Below are positions 61,194 through 64,000 of a stretch of 64,000 nucleotides of DNA, piece by piece. The translations under genes and the position numbers were made by a program. Each line of letters opens with the position of its first letter. Positions within the stretch are counted from its first letter, which is position 1. Below the pieces are notes generated by a model, which worked only from the letters and a program-made list of their open reading frames with translations, had not been told where the DNA came from and did not search any database. The stretch comes from Pelagicoccus enzymogenes (GTDB taxonomy: Bacteria; Verrucomicrobiota; Verrucomicrobiia; Opitutales; Opitutaceae), in NCBI RefSeq assembly GCF_014803405.1, contig NZ_JACYFG010000006.1, positions 379,501-443,500 of the forward strand, read 5' to 3'.

Positions 61194-61483
61194 CTAATGG
61201 ACATGAGAGGACGATCACAGATGCTTTACGCAGGTAATTGAGCAAAATACCCAACGAGGCCAAAAACCAAACGCAAAGAAAGAATGCTCACACTAACAAA
61301 AAAGTGCAGCGGGCAAGGTGGAAAAACAACCGGTTGAGGCTTGAAATGACAATAGGGAAATACGACAACAGCCGCCTTGGTTGGCTGGAACAAAGCAGCT
61401 CGCCTGCTAGGTGAAAAGGCGAATGCCAATTCGTAAATTTCATCGTTTATCCAACACAGAAACCAATTCGATCCCTGCATACA

Positions 61484-64000
61484 GTGATAGTGACAATCTA
61501 CCTATTATCCGCCCTCGCCTTGTTCGTGCCCAATGGTGAGGGAGCAGCAGTGTACGCCTCGCCATCAGGTAGCGAACATGCGTCAGGCACTCAGAGTGAC
61601 CCCTACTCCCTAAGCCACGCGCTGAACCTCGCTACAAACGAGGAGGTCACCGAGCTAATTCTGCTAGATGGCGAATACGAGCTCGAGGATACGCTGATAC
61701 TTTCATCCGACCACTCAAGACGTGCCACCCTGACCGTACGCGCACAAACCCCCGGAAAAGCAACACTAAGCGGATCCATAAAACTTCAAAGCAGCGTTCC
61801 CTCCGCTGGCAAAATTCAAAGGTATGCTAAACCAGACGACCCAAGGCTCCACGCTTCACGCGACCTGTTCATCGGCAACCAACGAGCAACCCGCGCAAGA
61901 TCTATCACCTACGAAGCGTGGGACGACAAATTCTCCGCAATTCCCGGACTCACCAAACTTACTCGCGACTCCATCAGCTCAGAGATTCACATCGAACCTG
62001 GTACCCTGATACATGATCACACAAGAACACTACCACCTTTTACCCAGTGGGAAAACCCAGAGGACATCGAGTTCGTATTCCGCTGCGCATGGTGGGAAAA
62101 GAGATGCGGAGTCGATTCAGTCGGCGAAAACTGGCTTACTTTTAAAGAACCAGGTTGGAGTACCCTTAATACCCTATGGGGTAGCGAGACTTCGAGCCGA
62201 CTCAACGCCCTGATGCCAAAATCGACTGTAATCGAAGGAGCTATCGAACTCCTCGACAGCCCAGGCGAGTGGCACAACGGCAATGAGTTCCTATCACTCA
62301 TTCCGTTGGACGAAGCCAAGCCAAACGAACAAGAAATAAGGCTCGCACGACTACAAACACTATTGCGCATCGAAAATGCTGCGAGGGTGAGGTTCGAAGG
62401 AATCACCTTTGCCCATACCACATGGCTCGCTCCAATAAAAACAAAGGGATTCAACGAAGGGCAGGCAAACTTCGAACAGATCGGGCAAATTGGACGTCCA
62501 AGCGAAGCAATCGGTCTCTACCAGGCTAAAAACGTTACCTTTGAAGGCTGTACGTTCAAAAACCTAGGAGGATGGGGACTCGGAATATTCCAATCCTCCC
62601 GAAATATCACAGTGAACAACTGCCAGTTCATTGACATTGCTGGCAACGGGATCGTAGTCGGATCAGTCAGCGACGAGGAAGCATTGGGCACGCTCGAACC
62701 GGTAAGAGACGTGACTATTTCCGATTCCTTGGTTCACAAACCCGCTTCCGTCTATCATGGCGGCGTCGGAATTTTCGTCGGCCATGCATCTCGAGTAAGC
62801 ATTCTGAGAAACGAAGTTTGCCACGCACCTTACACCGGAATTTCGATAGGATGGGGCTGGAACACCTTCGATTCAACTGAAATAGAAACTCACGGAAACC
62901 GAGTGATAGGCAACCACGTCCATCACTATTTATATCAAATGTATGATGGAGGAGGCATTTATACGTTAGGACCTCAATCAAACAGTGCACGCGGTATCAA
63001 TGGCGGTCTTGTAATCGAGCGCAACATTGTCCACAACCAAGGCGGCATTGGAAACATTCTATACAGTGACGGAGGCAGCCGCTGGATTAGAATACAACAC
63101 AACACTACTTCCAATAACCTCAAAGAGCTCGAGGATTATTACGAACAAAAGGCAATGTATGTCCCAGACTGGGGAGGTTGCGGCCCCTACGGCGACCTTG
63201 TTTTCTCTCACAACACACTAGGCAACGTCGCCATGCGTTCGCCCAACTTTAGATGCGCACCTGCGGACCCAGAGCCATGGAGCGAGAGTTTCGAACTCCC
63301 CCCCAACACGCTTTACGAAGAGAACAAATTCGAAGCATACCAAAATGTCAAAGAGCAAGCCGACGCATCTCTCAAACATAGAAATTCGTATTTAAAACCC
63401 GCACATCTCAACGCAATCAAGAGTTTCACAACACAGGCCAGCGACGTAGAGTTTACACTTTTCACTGATTCCCAGGTCGAAATAACGACCGAGGCAATCG
63501 CGACTCCAATATCATTGATATCCCTCGCCACAGGCGAACTTGCACACATCCACCAGACCGAGAAATCAGCCGTTTTCCTAAGGGAAGGCTCCTACAAGTT
63601 CGGTCAAACAATCCAAGGAGGATTCCTCAAGCAACCGCAAAGTGCGACAACAGTATCGACCCAACACGGAAATATAACCAGCATCCAAGCCACCGGCGGT
63701 AAAATCGAAATAGATACAGGCAAAGCGCTTAAGCGGTCCTACCTCGCCTACAGCGTAGGTACACATCCTGAAGAACTTTTCCTAAGATCTGGATCCCTCT
63801 CCCAAATCAAAAAGAGCGGACCTTGGACCGACCAGCCCTTCCATTGGCAAGCTCTCAGAGCGTTTATCGATATAAACGCAGAATTACCCTCAGTCGAGAC
63901 AAGAGCGATCCTTTACGAACTACCACAAGGAACTTTTACAATCGATGCAGCGGGAGAATCTTCAAAGACAACCCTCGCTGTAAGTGTGCAGACAACTGGG
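61484..64000 (+). CDS. Secreted right-handed beta-helix protein, C terminus outside window
   Basis: The frame is open from a stop at 61412 to the window end; 839 codons are seen from the GTG at 61484. A hydrophobic export segment (VTIYLLSALALFVPNGEG) leads to VYASPSGSEHASGTQSDPYS and LILLDGEYELEDTLILSSDH, the start of a polysaccharide-lyase-like beta-helix. Helix coils include RFEGITFAHTTW, NVTFEGCTFKNLGGWGLGIF and NITVNNCQFIDIAGNGIVVG. The segment EFVFRCAWWEKRCGVDSVG recalls GH141-type enzymes. A C-terminal region (from about residue 640) appears to be a separate beta domain. No ATG with a good ribosome site is present, so the start is uncertain. It is divergent from the GH78 gene. Confidence 0.75.
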   Translation, partial: MIVTIYLLSALALFVPNGEGAAVYASPSGSEHASGTQSDPYSLSHALNLATNEEVTELILLDGEYELEDTLILSSDHSRRATLTVRAQTPGKATLSGSIKLQSSVPSAGKIQRYAKPDDPRLHASRDLFIGNQRATRARSITYEAWDDKFSAIPGLTKLTRDSISSEIHIEPGTLIHDHTRTLPPFTQWENPEDIEFVFRCAWWEKRCGVDSVGENWLTFKEPGWSTLNTLWGSETSSRLNALMPKSTVIEGAIELLDSPGEWHNGNEFLSLIPLDEAKPNEQEIRLARLQTLLRIENAARVRFEGITFAHTTWLAPIKTKGFNEGQANFEQIGQIGRPSEAIGLYQAKNVTFEGCTFKNLGGWGLGIFQSSRNITVNNCQFIDIAGNGIVVGSVSDEEALGTLEPVRDVTISDSLVHKPASVYHGGVGIFVGHASRVSILRNEVCHAPYTGISIGWGWNTFDSTEIETHGNRVIGNHVHHYLYQMYDGGGIYTLGPQSNSARGINGGLVIERNIVHNQGGIGNILYSDGGSRWIRIQHNTTSNNLKELEDYYEQKAMYVPDWGGCGPYGDLVFSHNTLGNVAMRSPNFRCAPADPEPWSESFELPPNTLYEENKFEAYQNVKEQADASLKHRNSYLKPAHLNAIKSFTTQASDVEFTLFTDSQVEITTEAIATPISLISLATGELAHIHQTEKSAVFLREGSYKFGQTIQGGFLKQPQSATTVSTQHGNITSIQATGGKIEIDTGKALKRSYLAYSVGTHPEELFLRSGSLSQIKKSGPWTDQPFHWQALRAFIDINAELPSVETRAILYELPQGTFTIDAAGESSKTTLAVSVQTTG

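Noticed and set aside
61194-61483. Small gene in the gap between the two carbohydrate genes
   Set aside because: The short frames (for example 61226-61480 minus) lack ribosome sites and family features; I see only a divergent promoter region.
1-64000. tRNA, rRNA or riboswitch genes
   Set aside because: I saw no cloverleaf, rRNA segment or known riboswitch core; the gaps are short and accounted for.

Overview
The window reads as chromosomal DNA of a motile, Gram-negative member of the Verrucomicrobiota, probably an Opitutales/Pelagicoccus-like marine bacterium. This is inferred from gene content: P- and L-ring flagellar genes imply an outer membrane, and GH78 and beta-helix carbohydrate enzymes, a sulfatase relative and paired membrane proteins of unknown function accompany them. 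No 16S rRNA or other direct taxonomic marker is present.

Region 1 (1-33780, all minus strand) is a nearly complete flagellar locus. Read in transcription order it holds four operons, each preceded by a sigma-54 type -24/-12 promoter that I can see in the sequence. (a) flgB-flgC-fliE-fliF-fliG-fliH-fliI-fliJ-motE-like-fliK: rod, MS ring, switch, export ATPase, hook-length control. (b) flgD-flgE-fliL-fliM-fliN: hook and C ring. (c) fliO-fliP-fliQ-fliR-flhB-flhA-flhF-small membrane protein-fliA: export gate and sigma-28. (d) flgF-flgG-flgA-flgH-flgI-flgJ-flgN-like-flgK-flgL-fliW-csrA-fliC: distal rod, rings, junction and flagellin control. A separate motA-motB-small Cys protein unit has a textbook sigma-28 promoter. 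The cascade would therefore run sigma-54 to structural genes plus fliA, then sigma-28 to the motor. FliW and CsrA sit directly before flagellin and would control its translation. FliC runs off the left edge. FliD, FliS, FlhG, FlgM and the sigma-54 activator are not seen in the window.

Region 2 (33800-47800) is a mixed housekeeping and unknown block: a sulfatase-fold protein without its catalytic residues, a UbiA-like membrane protein overlapping a methyltransferase, and a two-gene membrane module that resembles ExbB/ExbD (TolQ/TolR) in its helices but carries a long coiled coil. Peptide deformylase, a PIN-PhoH ATPase, a secreted Ig-like protein, a 1311-residue very acidic membrane protein with repeated short motifs, and SlyX follow.

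Region 3 (47800-59300) is a glycosyltransferase cluster: six GT2/GT4-type enzymes, two of them very large multi-domain proteins, plus a 409-residue protein of unknown function made of two diverged copies of one domain. It probably makes a surface polysaccharide or modifies flagellin.

Region 4 (59400-64000) is a carbohydrate-degradation pair: a GH78-like alpha-L-rhamnosidase and a divergent right-handed beta-helix protein that leaves the right edge. By eye this end is lower in G+C than the flagellar locus.
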